From positions 1-64,000 of the forward strand of contig NZ_BBNB01000015.1 of the NCBI RefSeq assembly GCF_000759835.1: a stretch of DNA of 64,000 nt, given 5' to 3'. Position numbers and translations under genes: made by a program. The stretch is from Citrobacter sedlakii NBRC 105722 (GTDB lineage: Bacteria > Pseudomonadota > Gammaproteobacteria > Enterobacterales > Enterobacteriaceae). Positions within the stretch are counted from its first letter, which is position 1, and each line of letters opens with the position of its first letter. Below are positions 42,560-54,708 of the stretch, one piece after another. Below the pieces are notes generated by a model, which had not been told where the DNA came from, ran no database searches, and saw nothing but the letters and a program-made list of their open reading frames with translations.

Positions 42560-43012
42560 TTAAAAGTGGGGAACCAGGTTCGCCTTCTGGATATTACTCA
42601 GCGCGAACACTTCATCTTTTCCTTCGACTGTGACGGTAATCATTTCACCATCCACCGCTTTAATCACGCCCTGCCATTTACGGCGGTTCTGTACCGCCAT
42701 GCGGAGTACCAGCGAAACGTCTTCACCCAGGAAACGCGCGTAGTGTTCAGCAGTGAACATCGGACGGTCGAGCCCCGGTGAGGAGACTTCCAGGTTATAC
42801 GCCACCGTGATCGGATCTTCTACGTCCAGTACAGCGCTCACCTGATGGCTCACATCAGCACAATCATCAACATTGATGCCATCTTCACTATCAATATAGA
42901 TGCGCAGTGTGGATGTGCGACCGCGAATAAATTCGATGCCGACCAGCTCGTAACCTAAGGCTTCAACTGGCGCTGTAATCATCTCTGTTAATTTTTGCTC
43001 TAATGTGGACAA
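42560..43012 (-). CDS. rimP: ribosome maturation factor RimP
   Basis: Binds free 30S subunits and helps form the 3' domain. It has 150 residues with the TTG start at 43012 (MSTLEQKL), which keeps the E. coli length. GTG at 43018 and TTG at 43024 are alternatives in frame. The ribosome site is GGGGG about 5 bases upstream. It is preceded by metY and two tandem terminator-like hairpins. Confidence 0.94.
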   Translation of the reverse strand: MSTLEQKLTEMITAPVEALGYELVGIEFIRGRTSTLRIYIDSEDGINVDDCADVSHQVSAVLDVEDPITVAYNLEVSSPGLDRPMFTAEHYARFLGEDVSLVLRMAVQNRRKWQGVIKAVDGEMITVTVEGKDEVFALSNIQKANLVPHF

Positions 43013-43029
43013 GCCCACCCCCAAGACAT

Positions 43030-43049
43030 AAAAAAAGGGCCTAAAGCCC
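43030..43049 (-). terminator. leader terminator before rimP
   Basis: On the minus strand GGGC-TTTAG-GCCC is followed by seven T residues, 18 bases before rimP. It is short, so partial read-through into rimP is expected. Confidence 0.7.
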
Positions 43050-43071
43050 AGTTATTCTGTAGTCAGATAAC

Positions 43072-43097
43072 AAAAAACCCCGATAAATCGGGGCTTT
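43072..43097 (-). terminator. metY terminator
   Basis: CCCCGAT and ATCGGGG pair around two bases, followed by six T residues on the minus strand. With the second hairpin it forms the tandem attenuator between metY and rimP. Confidence 0.85.
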
Positions 43098-43219
43098 AGA
43101 TAACTGAACCCTATAACCGCAACTGCGGTCTGGAGAACCTTCCGAAAGAATTTTTTTCAAATCCAGCTACGAAGGCCTAAGTCTTCACAGTATATTTGAA
43201 AAAGAACTCTAAGGGAAAG

Positions 43220-43296
<77 letters not shown>

Positions 43297-43353
43297 CCTG
43301 AAACGTGGCAAATTTTACTCGTTTTGGGTAAAAGATGCAAATACTGCTGGGAC

Positions 43354-43372
43354 TTGGTACCGAGGACGGGAC
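43354..43372 (-). repeat. copy of the tRNA-Leu 3' end in the metY leader
   Basis: ttggtaccgaggacgggac is identical to 45151-45169, which is the 3' end of leuU. It lies about 9 bases downstream of the metY start point, in the same orientation. The rest of the tRNA is missing. It is a partial duplicate or an old integration scar. Confidence 0.75.
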
Positions 43373-43387
43373 GTAAAATCTGCGGCT

Positions 43388-43417
43388 ATTATATTGATTA
43401 CTCCCCCATTGTGTCAA
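43388..43417 (-). promoter_or_regulatory. metY/nusA operon promoter
   Basis: TTGACA (43412-43417) and TATAAT (43388-43393) on the minus strand are perfect consensus boxes with an 18-base spacer. They drive metY and the genes downstream. Confidence 0.85.
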
Positions 43418-43507
43418 CCTTGTTAACAGCATCCTCTCGCGACACGCCATCGCCGCGAATGGTGGAAAAACGCATGAAACACTTCCTGTCTTGCGAAAAA
43501 GATGTTT

Positions 43508-44938
<1,431 letters not shown>

Positions 44939-44957
44939 TCGGAATAGATGCTTTTCA

Positions 44958-44983
44958 CCAGGCCGCGTTTGCGGCCTTTTTTA
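44958..44983 (+). terminator. argG terminator
   Basis: GGCCGC-GTTT-GCGGCC followed by six T residues, 20 bases after the argG stop. Confidence 0.9.
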
Positions 44984-45003
44984 TACGTGGCGTCACCCTG
45001 TAT

Positions 45004-45029
45004 ACCGGATAAGCGTGGCGCCATCAGGC
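45004..45029. repeat. REP-like element between argG and leuU
   Basis: ACCGGATAAGCGTGGCGCCATCAGGC is one REP-type unit in the convergent gap between the argG and leuU terminators. Confidence 0.65.
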
Positions 45030-45111
45030 TTCGTGAATAATGTTGAATATCGGCGCAACCACTATTCGGCAGGCAAATGACCACAGACGGCAAGGGTCAT
45101 AAATAAAAGAC

Positions 45112-45141
45112 GAAAAAAAAGACGCTTTTCAGCGTCTTTCT
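45112..45141 (-). terminator. leuU terminator
   Basis: On the minus strand AAAGACGCT-GAAA-AGCGTCTTT is followed by a T run, 10 bases after the tRNA. Confidence 0.9.
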
Positions 45142-45151
45142 TTCGGAATAT

Positions 45152-45238
45152 TGGTACCGAGGACGGGACTTGAACCCGTAAGCCCTATTGGGCACTACCA
45201 CCTCAAGGTAGCGTGTCTACCAATTCCACCACCTCGGC
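45152..45238 (-). tRNA. leuU: tRNA-Leu (GAG)
   Basis: An 87-nt class II tRNA with a long variable arm (TGCCCAATAGGGCTT) and encoded CCA. The anticodon loop TTGAGGT carries GAG, reading CUC and CUU. It lies 9 bases after secG on the same strand and is probably processed from that transcript. Confidence 0.97.
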
Positions 45239-45247
45239 ACGAAAATC

Positions 45248-45580
45248 TTATTGTGGGATATCGCTGGTCGGCTTAGCCGGAGCCGCAGGCTGAGTTTGCT
45301 CGGTTTTCGCCGGCGCGCTCAGATTTTCCCACTCACTTCCTTTATTGGTCTTATTGCTGTTGATATTGCCCAGCACCAGACTGATGATGAAGAACAACGT
45401 CGCCAGCACAGCCGTCATTCGGGTCATGAAGTTACCAGAACCACTTGAACCAAACAGCGTAGCGGAAGCGCCTGCTCCGAAGGAGGCTCCCATATCAGCG
45501 CCTTTACCTTGCTGCAGCATGATCAGACCGACAAGGCCAATTGCCACAATAAGGAAAACTACCAAAAGAGCTTCGTACAT
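45248..45580 (-). CDS. secG: protein translocase subunit SecG
   Basis: Inner-membrane subunit of the SecYEG channel that helps SecA cycling. It has 110 residues with two membrane spans (about 3-22 and 53-72) joined by a Gly-rich loop with GAGASATLFGSSGSGNF. The ATG at 45580 (MYEALLVVFLIVAIG) is used; the open upstream frame is not. Followed on the same strand by leuU. Confidence 0.97.
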   Translation of the reverse strand: MYEALLVVFLIVAIGLVGLIMLQQGKGADMGASFGAGASATLFGSSGSGNFMTRMTAVLATLFFIISLVLGNINSNKTNKGSEWENLSAPAKTEQTQPAAPAKPTSDIPQ

Positions 45581-45769
45581 AATCAACCTGTTCCTTGCGG
45601 AGTTGCCGCATACCAATGCTTCAAACCAATAAAGCGGGATAAGCTACTGTTTCCCACTGAAGCGGGTGTGAATACTAACCAAAGCGAATGTCCTTCGCAA
45701 GGGCAATTTTAGGCCATTGTATCAACTGCGGAAAAAAACAGCAAAAGCATGCCATTTCTACCTGCAACA

Positions 45770-45790
45770 GGCGGCATTTGCCGCCTTTTT
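45770..45790 (+). terminator. plus-strand terminator between glmM and secG
   Basis: GGCGGC-ATTT-GCCGCC followed by five T residues is an intrinsic terminator on the plus strand. Both flanking genes run on the minus strand, where no T run follows the stem. The gap 45581-45808 has no visible plus-strand gene. Confidence 0.65.
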
Positions 45791-45808
45791 ATGCAGTAAA
45801 AAGGACCT

Positions 45809-47146
45809 TTACACCGCCTTTACAGCCTCTGCGATACGGTGAGCGAATTCAGTGACCTGGGCTTCGTCCTCGCCTTCCACCATCACGCGGATTAACGGCT
45901 CGGTGCCTGACTTACGTAACAGCACGCGACCGCGGTTGCCCAACGCCGCTTCCACATCCGCCGTTATCGCCTTCACGGTTTCGTTTTCCAGCGGATCGCC
46001 GCTGCCGGCGGTATAGCGCACGTTAACCAGAATCTGCGGGAACATTTTCATGCCGCTGCAGAGATCGTGAAGACTCATATGGTTACGCACCATTGCCGCT
46101 AATACCTGCAGTCCCGCCACAATGCCGTCGCCCGTGGTGGTCTTATCCAACAGAATGACGTGCCCGGAGTTTTCCGCACCGATACGCCAGCCTTTTTCCT
46201 GCATTTTTTCCAGCACGTAGCGGTCGCCTACTTTGGCACGGGTAAACGGAATGCCCAGTTGCTTGAGCGCCAGCTCCAGCCCCATGTTGCTCATCAGCGT
46301 ACCGACGGCGCCGCCGCGTAATTGTCCCTGACGCAACGCTTCACGGGCGATGATATACATGATCTGATCGCCATCGACTTTGTTGCCTTCATGGTCAACC
46401 ATGATCACGCGGTCACCGTCACCGTCCAGAGCAATCCCCAGGTCGGCTTTTTCCGCGACAACGCGCGCCTGCAGAGCACGCACATCCGTCGCGCCCACTT
46501 CTTCGTTAATATTGACGCCGTTCGGTTCACAGCCAATCGCAATGACCTTCGCGCCCAGCTCGCGCAACACGTTGGGCGCGATGTGGTAGGTCGCGCCGTT
46601 CGCGCAATCGACAACAATTTTTAACTCATTCAGGCTCAGTTCATTTGGAAATGTGCCTTTGCAGAACTCAATATAGCGTCCTGCGGCGTCCACAATACGG
46701 CTGGCTTTACCCAGTTCAGCGGAGTCCACGCAGGTGATCTCCTTTTCCATTTCTGCTTCAATGGCTTCTTCCACCGCATCCGGCAGTTTGGTGCCATCAA
46801 TAGAAAAGAACTTAATACCGTTGTCATAGAACGGATTGTGCGACGCTGATATCACAATGCCAGCCTCTGCGCGGAAAGTGCGCGTCAGGTATGCCACGGC
46901 GGGTGTCGGCATCGGGCCGGTAAATGAGGCGGATAAGCCCGCCGCCGCCAGTCCCGCTTCCAGGGCCGACTCCAGCATGTAACCGGAAATACGCGTATCT
47001 TTACCGATGATGATTTTACGGGAGCCGTGGCGCGCGAGCACTTTACCGGCCGCCCATCCCAGTTTAAGCACGAAATCAGGGGTGATCGGGGCGTCGCCAA
47101 CGCGACCACGGATTCCATCGGTACCAAAATATTTACGGTTACTCAT
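45809..47146 (-). CDS. glmM: phosphoglucosamine mutase
   Basis: Converts glucosamine-6-phosphate to glucosamine-1-phosphate for peptidoglycan and LPS precursors. It has 445 residues. The active phosphoserine is S102 in ISASHNP, and the DGDGDR loop binds magnesium. The ATG at 47146 ([14 protein letters not shown]) is the family start. It overlaps folP by 8 bases. Confidence 0.97.
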   Translation of the reverse strand: MSNRKYFGTDGIRGRVGDAPITPDFVLKLGWAAGKVLARHGSRKIIIGKDTRISGYMLESALEAGLAAAGLSASFTGPMPTPAVAYLTRTFRAEAGIVISASHNPFYDNGIKFFSIDGTKLPDAVEEAIEAEMEKEITCVDSAELGKASRIVDAAGRYIEFCKGTFPNELSLNELKIVVDCANGATYHIAPNVLRELGAKVIAIGCEPNGVNINEEVGATDVRALQARVVAEKADLGIALDGDGDRVIMVDHEGNKVDGDQIMYIIAREALRQGQLRGGAVGTLMSNMGLELALKQLGIPFTRAKVGDRYVLEKMQEKGWRIGAENSGHVILLDKTTTGDGIVAGLQVLAAMVRNHMSLHDLCSGMKMFPQILVNVRYTAGSGDPLENETVKAITADVEAALGNRGRVLLRKSGTEPLIRVMVEGEDEAQVTEFAHRIAEAVKAV

Positions 47147-47987
47147 AGCGTTTGTTTTCCTTTGCGGACAATGTGGCTTCGACCACACGCATCGCTTCTA
47201 CGGTTTCTTTGACGTCATGGACACGAATGATCTGCGCTCCCTGCATGGCCGCAATTACCGCGCAGGCCAGGCTGCCGCTCAGTCGCTCTGAAGGCCCGAC
47301 GTTGAGCAACTGGCCCACCATCGATTTGCGCGACATTCCCACCAACAGCGGCAGATTAAAATGATGAAACTCAGATAAACGCGCCAGTAATGTATAGTTG
47401 TGGGAGAGATTTTTACCGAAACCGAATCCCGGGTCGAGTAACAATTTCTCTTTTGCGATACCCGCCCTTTCACAACGTGCTATCTGCTCAATAAAGTAGC
47501 GATTAACTTCAGCGAACACGTCGTCATATTTCGGCGCCTGCTGCATGGTTTTCGGTTGCCCCTGCATGTGCATTAAGCAAACGGGCAAACCGGTTTCCGC
47601 TGCGGCTTCCAGCGCGCCGGGTTCAGAAAGCGAGCGGATATCGTTAATGATGTGAGCGCCCACTCTGGCTGATTCGCGGATCACCTCCGGCTTTGATGTA
47701 TCCACGGAAATCCAGACTTCAAAACGCTGCGCAATCGCCTCAACAACCGGAATCACCCGCTGCAATTCCTCTTCCACACTGACATCAGCCGCGCCAGGAC
47801 GCGTTGATTCGCCACCAACATCAATGATAGTTGCACCGGCGTTAATCATCAGATTCGCATGCTTCACGGCCTCGATCAGCGTGTTATGCGTTCCACCGTC
47901 AGAGAAGGAGTCTGGGGTGACATTGAGAATGCCCATCACATGCGGATGGCGAAGATCAAGTGAAGTGCCCTGGGCGAAGAGTTGCAT
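47139..47987 (-). CDS. folP: dihydropteroate synthase
   Basis: Joins p-aminobenzoate and the pterin pyrophosphate to make dihydropteroate, the step blocked by sulfonamides. It has 282 residues. Motifs [24 protein letters not shown] and [10 protein letters not shown] are intact. No resistance-type insertion is evident. Between ftsH and glmM on the same strand. Confidence 0.97.
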   Translation of the reverse strand: MQLFAQGTSLDLRHPHVMGILNVTPDSFSDGGTHNTLIEAVKHANLMINAGATIIDVGGESTRPGAADVSVEEELQRVIPVVEAIAQRFEVWISVDTSKPEVIRESARVGAHIINDIRSLSEPGALEAAAETGLPVCLMHMQGQPKTMQQAPKYDDVFAEVNRYFIEQIARCERAGIAKEKLLLDPGFGFGKNLSHNYTLLARLSEFHHFNLPLLVGMSRKSMVGQLLNVGPSERLSGSLACAVIAAMQGAQIIRVHDVKETVEAMRVVEATLSAKENKRYE

Positions 47988-48012
47988 AATGTTATCCCTG
48001 GTATGAAATCAT

Positions 48013-48043
48013 AAAAAACCCCGGAGCAAGCCCCAGGGTTTTC
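48013..48043 (-). terminator. ftsH 3' hairpin
   Basis: On the minus strand AAAACCCTGGGGC-TTG-CTCCGGGGTTTTTT forms an imperfect stem with a T run, between ftsH and folP. Partial termination would lower folP and glmM expression. Confidence 0.75.
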
Positions 48044-48074
48044 ATTAACGCGCAGTCATCAACAATGGTATGAC

Positions 48075-50006
48075 TTATTTGTCGCCTAACTGCTCTGACA
48101 TGGTATTGCCCGGGTTCGGCGTACGGGGTTCATCAACCGGACGCGGCGCACGCGGGGTGCCATTGTTGTCAGAATTGTTAGAGCCGGGTTCTTCCCAGCC
48201 AGCTGGCGGGCGAACGTCACGGCGTGCCATCAGGTCATCAATCTGCGGCGCATCGATGGTCTCGTATTTCATGAGCGCATCTTTCATTGCGTGCAGGATG
48301 TCCATGTTATCGTTCAGAAGCTGACGCGCACGATTGTAGTTACGTTCAATCAGCGCTTTCACTTCCTGGTCGATGATACGCGCGGTTTCATCGGACATGT
48401 GTTTGGCTTTCGCGACGCTTCGACCAAGGAACACTTCACCCTCTTCTTCCGCATACAGCAACGGACCGAGTTTTTCCGAGAAGCCCCATTGGGTCACCAT
48501 GTTACGCGCCAGGTTGGTCGCCACTTTGATGTCGTTTGACGCGCCGGTAGAAACGTGTTCCACACCGTAGATGATCTCTTCTGCCAGACGACCACCGTAA
48601 AGCGTCGAAATCTGGCTTTCCAGTTTCTGGCGGCTGGCGCTAATCGCGTCGCCCTCAGGCAGGAAGAAGGTCACCCCCAGCGCACGACCGCGCGGAATAA
48701 TCGTCACTTTATGCACCGGATCGTGCTCCGGCACCAGACGACCAATGATCGCATGGCCAGCTTCGTGGTAAGCGGTCGATTCTTTCTGCGCTTCCGTCAT
48801 CACCATGGAGCGACGTTCCGCACCCATCATGATTTTGTCTTTCGCTTTTTCGAATTCAACCATGGAGACCACGCGCTTGTTGCCACGCGCAGCAAACAGG
48901 GCCGCTTCGTTCACCAGGTTCGCCAGGTCCGCACCGGAGAAGCCAGGCGTACCGCGGGCAATGATGGCCGCATCGATATCCGGCGCCAACGGCACGCGAC
49001 GCATATGGACTTTCAGGATCTGTTCACGACCGCGCACATCCGGCAGCCCCACCACGACCTGACGGTCAAAACGGCCTGGACGCAGCAGCGCCGGGTCAAG
49101 AACGTCCGGACGGTTTGTCGCCGCGATAACGATAATACCTTCGTTACCTTCGAAGCCGTCCATCTCAACCAGCATCTGGTTCAGCGTCTGTTCACGTTCA
49201 TCGTGACCGCCACCCAGACCTGCGCCACGCTGGCGGCCTACGGCGTCGATTTCATCGATGAAGATAATGCACGGCGCCGCCTTCTTGGCCTGTTCGAACA
49301 TGTCACGTACGCGAGACGCACCGACACCAACAAACATTTCCACGAAGTCAGAACCGGAAATGGTAAAGAACGGTACCTTCGCTTCACCGGCGATGGCTTT
49401 CGCCAGCAGGGTTTTACCGGTACCCGGCGGCCCTACCATCAGAACGCCTTTCGGGATTTTACCGCCCAGTTTCTGGAAACGGCTCGGCTCGCGCAGGTAT
49501 TCAACCAGTTCACCGACTTCTTCTTTCGCTTCGTCACAACCTGCTACGTCGGCAAAGGTGGTTTTGATCTGATCTTCCGTCAGCATGCGCGCTTTGCTCT
49601 TACCAAACGACATGGCGCCTTTGCCACCGCCGCCCTGCATCTGACGCATGAAGAAGATCCAGACACCGATCAACAGCAGCATCGGGAACCAGGAAATAAA
49701 GATGGAAGCCAGCAGGCTCGGCTCTTCCGGTGGTTCACCCACAACCTTGACGTTTTTCGTCAGCAGGTTATCAAGCAGCTTCGGATCGTTAACCGGAATG
49801 TAGGTCGTGTAACGGTTACTATCTTTCTTGGTAACGTTGATCTCACGTCCGTTAATACGTGCTTCACGAACCTGGTCGTTGTTGACCTCTTGCAGGAAGG
49901 TAGAGTAATCCACCTTACGGCCATTAGACTCGCTGGGCCCAAAGCTCTGGAATACTGACATCAGCACAACGGCAATGACCAGCCAGAGTATTAGGTTTTT
50001 CGCCAT
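48075..50006 (-). CDS. ftsH: ATP-dependent zinc metalloprotease FtsH
   Basis: Membrane-bound AAA protease that degrades LpxC, sigma-32 and misassembled membrane proteins. It has 643 residues. Two membrane spans flank the periplasmic domain near the N-terminus (about 5-24 and 99-120). Walker A is GPPGTGKT near residue 195, and the zinc site HEAGH lies around 414-418. The ATG at 50006 (MAKNLILWL) is used. A TTG at 50015 with AGAGG upstream would add three residues and cannot be excluded. Confidence 0.97.
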   Translation of the reverse strand: MAKNLILWLVIAVVLMSVFQSFGPSESNGRKVDYSTFLQEVNNDQVREARINGREINVTKKDSNRYTTYIPVNDPKLLDNLLTKNVKVVGEPPEEPSLLASIFISWFPMLLLIGVWIFFMRQMQGGGGKGAMSFGKSKARMLTEDQIKTTFADVAGCDEAKEEVGELVEYLREPSRFQKLGGKIPKGVLMVGPPGTGKTLLAKAIAGEAKVPFFTISGSDFVEMFVGVGASRVRDMFEQAKKAAPCIIFIDEIDAVGRQRGAGLGGGHDEREQTLNQMLVEMDGFEGNEGIIVIAATNRPDVLDPALLRPGRFDRQVVVGLPDVRGREQILKVHMRRVPLAPDIDAAIIARGTPGFSGADLANLVNEAALFAARGNKRVVSMVEFEKAKDKIMMGAERRSMVMTEAQKESTAYHEAGHAIIGRLVPEHDPVHKVTIIPRGRALGVTFFLPEGDAISASRQKLESQISTLYGGRLAEEIIYGVEHVSTGASNDIKVATNLARNMVTQWGFSEKLGPLLYAEEEGEVFLGRSVAKAKHMSDETARIIDQEVKALIERNYNRARQLLNDNMDILHAMKDALMKYETIDAPQIDDLMARRDVRPPAGWEEPGSNNSDNNGTPRAPRPVDEPRTPNPGNTMSEQLGDK

Positions 50007-50105
50007 GTCACTCAAGGGATTAACCTCTTATTACAACTGTGTTAAAAACAGCGTCAGGATACTCTATATCCAGCGTCTTTCAAACTTTCGTCTGAAATCG
50101 ACCAG

Positions 50106-50735
50106 TTATGGTTTACGCCCGGTCGCTACAATATACACTTCACGCGAACGTGCGCGAGAAGAGTCCGGCTTACGAACTTTCACCTTCGTAAACAGGGAGC
50201 GAATTTCCCTTAGGTACTCATCGAAACCTTCGCCCTGGAACACCTTCACTACAAAACTTCCACCCGGCGCTAGCACATCACGACACATTTCTAACGCCAG
50301 TTCCACCAGGTACATGGCGCGGGGGATGTCCACCGCCGGTGTTCCGCTCATGTTTGGTGCCATATCTGACATGACAACTTGTACTTTACTGTCACCCACG
50401 CGTTCCAGCAGCGCTTTCATCACTAGTTCATCACGAAAGTCGCCCTGAAGAAAGTCCACACCAACAATAGGATCCATAGGTAAAAGATCGCAAGCGATGA
50501 TGCGGCCTTTGCCGCCAATTTGCGAGACCACATACTGTGACCAGCCTCCTGGCGCGGCACCGAGATCGACAACCGTCATTCCCGGCTTAAAGAGTTTGTC
50601 ACTTTGCTGTATTTCATCAAGTTTAAACCAGGCACGGGAACGTAACCCCTTTTTCTGTGCCTCTTGAACATATTTATCGCTAAAGTGTTCCTGAAGCCAG
50701 CGACTCGAGCTGGCAGAACGCTTTTTACCTGTCAT
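50106..50735 (-). CDS. rlmE: 23S rRNA U2552 2'-O-methyltransferase RlmE
   Basis: Heat-shock methyltransferase of 209 residues that modifies U2552 in the A-loop of 23S rRNA. SAM motif [14 protein letters not shown] and the K-D-K-E set (including D in [11 protein letters not shown]) are present. It lies 99 bases upstream of ftsH on the same strand, as in E. coli. Confidence 0.97.
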   Translation of the reverse strand: MTGKKRSASSSRWLQEHFSDKYVQEAQKKGLRSRAWFKLDEIQQSDKLFKPGMTVVDLGAAPGGWSQYVVSQIGGKGRIIACDLLPMDPIVGVDFLQGDFRDELVMKALLERVGDSKVQVVMSDMAPNMSGTPAVDIPRAMYLVELALEMCRDVLAPGGSFVVKVFQGEGFDEYLREIRSLFTKVKVRKPDSSRARSREVYIVATGRKP

Positions 50736-50861
50736 TTAACTTTCCCATCCGGGCAGAACATCGTTGCCATACGGCGTAAATTTCAACGCACTATTTGGTG
50801 ATATATGGGAGATGGCGGTAGAATGACCCGTTTTCAATCCCAACGTAAGCAAAAATATACG

Positions 50862-51155
50862 ATGAATCTGAGTACTAAACAAAAACAGCACCTGAAAGGT
50901 CTGGCACATCCGCTCAAGCCGGTCGTTATGCTTGGCAATAATGGTTTGACCGAAGGGGTACTGGCCGAGATTGAACAAGCGTTAGAGCACCATGAACTTA
51001 TCAAGGTGAAAATCGCATCAGAAGATCGCGAAACCAAAACCTTGATCGTGGACGCTATCGTGCGCGAAACCGGCGCCTGTAACGTACAGGTCATCGGTAA
51101 AATGCTGGTGCTTTATCGCCCAAGTAAAGAACGTAAAATCTCGCTGCCGCGCTAA
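50862..51155 (+). CDS. yhbY: CRM-domain ribosome-associated protein YhbY
   Basis: RNA-binding protein of 97 residues that associates with pre-50S particles. The CRM fold shows the GxxG-type loop GNNGLTEGV (about residues 25-33). The frame opens at 50805, but the ATG at 50862 (MNLSTKQKQHLKGLAH) gives the family length. Divergent from rlmE, convergent with greA. Confidence 0.94.
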   Translation: MNLSTKQKQHLKGLAHPLKPVVMLGNNGLTEGVLAEIEQALEHHELIKVKIASEDRETKTLIVDAIVRETGACNVQVIGKMLVLYRPSKERKISLPR

Positions 51156-51243
51156 GAATATCCTGACGTTGAACACAAATTCTGTGTAAAACGAGGGATT
51201 TTCCGCTGGCAGGAGAGCAAAATGCCACGCTCTGTTCGTTGAT

Positions 51244-51267
51244 AAAAGGCCGCTATGCGGCCTTTTT
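51244..51267. terminator. bidirectional terminator between yhbY and greA
   Basis: AAAGGCCGC-TAT-GCGGCCTTT with an A run on the left and T run on the right; it can end both convergent genes. Confidence 0.88.
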
Positions 51268-51310
51268 CCTTTCTTTACAATACATCAACATCTTGAGTAT
51301 TGGGAAATTC

Positions 51311-51787
51311 TTACAGGTATTCGACCCTGGTGATCTCATACTCCACTTCGCCGCCCGGCGTTTTGATGACCACAACGTCATCCTGCTCTTTGCCAATCAG
51401 ACCGCGGGCAATCGGCGAATTCACCGAAATCAGGTTTTGTTTAAAGTCGGCCTCATCATCGCCCACGATGCGCCAGGTCTGCTCTTCATCGTTATCAAGA
51501 TTCAGCACGGTGACCGTCGCACCGAAAACAACGCGACCGTTGTTAGGCATTTTTGTAACGTCGATCACCTGCGCATTCGACAGTTTCGCTTCGATATCTT
51601 TGATGCGGCCTTCGCAAAACCCTTGCTGCTCACGCGCGGCGTGATATTCCGCATTCTCTTTGAGATCGCCGTGTTCACGCGCTTCAGCGATAGCGGCGAT
51701 AATTTCAGGGCGGCGTACAGATTTCAGAAAATCCAGCTCTTCGCGCAGTTTTTCTGCGCCGCGTAAGGTCATCGGAATAGCTTGCAT
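51311..51787 (-). CDS. greA: transcription elongation factor GreA
   Basis: Enters the RNA polymerase secondary channel and stimulates cleavage of backtracked RNA. It has 158 residues. The N-terminal coiled coil carries the acidic tip D41 and E44 (in [12 protein letters not shown]), and the FKBP-like domain follows. The leader has an early terminator, the GraL region. Convergent with yhbY. Confidence 0.97.
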   Translation of the reverse strand: MQAIPMTLRGAEKLREELDFLKSVRRPEIIAAIAEAREHGDLKENAEYHAAREQQGFCEGRIKDIEAKLSNAQVIDVTKMPNNGRVVFGATVTVLNLDNDEEQTWRIVGDDEADFKQNLISVNSPIARGLIGKEQDDVVVIKTPGGEVEYEITRVEYL

Positions 51788-51879
51788 TTGTTATACCTCT
51801 TAAACATTCCTGTAGGGGGCAATGGTCCACCCCGGCTGTTAAGCCTGCCCCGGTATGGCGTCATACCCGAGCCAGAAGC

Positions 51880-51931
51880 AAAAAAATACCGACCCGGGCA
51901 AAAACCCAGGTCAGCTACAATTCTCAATTTG
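51880..51931 (-). ncRNA. graL: GraL-type greA leader RNA
   Basis: On the minus strand a TAAAAT -10 (51938-51943) predicts a start near 51931. About 45 bases later GACCTGGG...CCCGGGTC (51891-51912) is followed by seven T residues (51880-51886). In E. coli the same leader yields short GraL RNAs. The 5' end is estimated. Confidence 0.55.
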
Positions 51932-52031
51932 ATACTCATTTTACCCTGGAGTTCCCTATGGGTCATCGTTTACTTTCCAGGGCATTGCGCCGTAGTATGA
52001 CGGCTTGTTTCCAGGTTGTTAGCGCGAGATT

Positions 52032-53465
52032 ATGCGATTTTCCAGATTTATCATCGGATTGACCACCAGTATAGCGTTCAGCGTCCAGGCCGCGAACGTT
52101 GATGAGTACATCAACCAGCTTCCTGCCGGAGCCAATCTTGCCCTCATGGTGCAGAAGGTTGGCGCGCCGGCCCCCGCGATTGATTATCATAGTCAGCAAA
52201 TGGCCCTACCTGCCAGCACGCAGAAAGTCATCACCGCGCTGGCGGCGCTGATACAGCTTGGCCCGGACTTCCGTTTTACGACAACGCTGGAGACCAAAGG
52301 CCAGGTCGATGGCGGCGTTTTGAAGGGTGACTTAGTGGCGCGATTCGGTGCCGATCCGACGTTAAAACGTCAGGATATTCGGAATATGGTCGCGAACCTG
52401 AAAAAATCAGGTGTCACGCAGATTACCGGAAATATCCTCATTGATACCTCGATTTTTGCCAGTCATGACAAAGCGCCGGGATGGCCGTGGAATGACATGA
52501 CTCAATGCTTTAGCGCCCCGCCTGCGGCTGCGATTGTGGACCGAAACTGCTTCTCCATTTCGCTTTATAGCGCCCAGAAACCCAACGATTTGGCGTATAT
52601 TCGCGTAGCGTCTTACTATCCTGTCACCTTCTTTAGCCAGGTGCGTACGCTCGCTCGCGGCTCCGCTGAGGCGCAATACTGTGAACTGGACGTGGTGCCT
52701 GGAGATTTAAACCGCTTCACATTAACCGGCTGCCTGCCGCAGCGTGCCGAACCGCTGCCATTAGCCTTCGCCATCCAGGATGGCGCCAGCTATGCCGGGG
52801 CAATTTTAAAAGCCGAGTTAAAACAAGCCGGTATCAGTTATGGCGGAACGTTATTACGCCAGACGCAGGTCAATGAACCGGGAACCATTGTTGCCAGCAA
52901 ACAGTCCGCCCCGTTGCACGATCTGCTTAAGATTATGCTGAAAAAGTCGGACAACATGATTGCCGATACCGTCTTTCGCATGATTGGCCATGCCCGTTTC
53001 AACGTGCCGGGCACCTGGCGCGCCGGATCCGATGCGGTACGCCAGATCCTTCGTCAGCAGGCGGGCGTAGATATTGGCAATACCATTATCGCCGATGGTT
53101 CCGGTCTTTCTCGCCACAACCTGATAGCCCCTGCGACCATGATGCAGGTGCTGCAATATATCGCACAGCACGACAACGAGCTGAACTTCATCTCTATGCT
53201 TCCGCTGGCGGGTTATGACGGATCTCTGCAATACCGGGCGGGTCTGCATCAGGCGGGAGTGGATGGTAAGGTGTCGGCGAAAACCGGTTCGCTTCAGGGC
53301 GTTTATAACCTGGCAGGGTTCATCACTACCGCAAGCGGGCAGCGTATGGCATTCGTACAGTATCTGTCAGGCTATGCGGTTGCGCCAGCCGAGCAGCGTA
53401 ACCGCCGAATTCCGCTGGTGCGTTTCGAAAGCCGGTTGTACAAGGATATTTATCAGAACAACTAG
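52032..53465 (+). CDS. dacB: D-alanyl-D-alanine carboxypeptidase/endopeptidase PBP4
   Basis: Periplasmic penicillin-binding protein that cuts D-Ala-D-Ala ends and cross-links. It has 477 residues. A signal peptide of 20 residues ends SVQA. Catalytic motifs are S62-T-Q-K65, KSDN (around 305) and KTG (around 417), the last in SAKTGSL. Divergent from greA. Confidence 0.97.
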   Translation: MRFSRFIIGLTTSIAFSVQAANVDEYINQLPAGANLALMVQKVGAPAPAIDYHSQQMALPASTQKVITALAALIQLGPDFRFTTTLETKGQVDGGVLKGDLVARFGADPTLKRQDIRNMVANLKKSGVTQITGNILIDTSIFASHDKAPGWPWNDMTQCFSAPPAAAIVDRNCFSISLYSAQKPNDLAYIRVASYYPVTFFSQVRTLARGSAEAQYCELDVVPGDLNRFTLTGCLPQRAEPLPLAFAIQDGASYAGAILKAELKQAGISYGGTLLRQTQVNEPGTIVASKQSAPLHDLLKIMLKKSDNMIADTVFRMIGHARFNVPGTWRAGSDAVRQILRQQAGVDIGNTIIADGSGLSRHNLIAPATMMQVLQYIAQHDNELNFISMLPLAGYDGSLQYRAGLHQAGVDGKVSAKTGSLQGVYNLAGFITTASGQRMAFVQYLSGYAVAPAEQRNRRIPLVRFESRLYKDIYQNN

Positions 53466-53476
53466 GCGGGCGGTAA

Positions 53477-53503
53477 TGCCGGAGAAGCGAAGCGCCATCC
53501 GGC
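53477..53503. repeat. REP element between dacB and obgE
   Basis: TGCCGGAGAAGCGAAGCGCCATCCGGC is a REP-type imperfect palindrome in the short convergent gap. Confidence 0.8.
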
Positions 53504-53520
53504 GCTTCGCATTACACAGG

Positions 53521-54708
<1,188 letters not shown>

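Noticed and set aside
48555-49958. 467-codon open frame on the plus strand
   Set aside because: Antisense to ftsH, no recognisable domain, no start signals.
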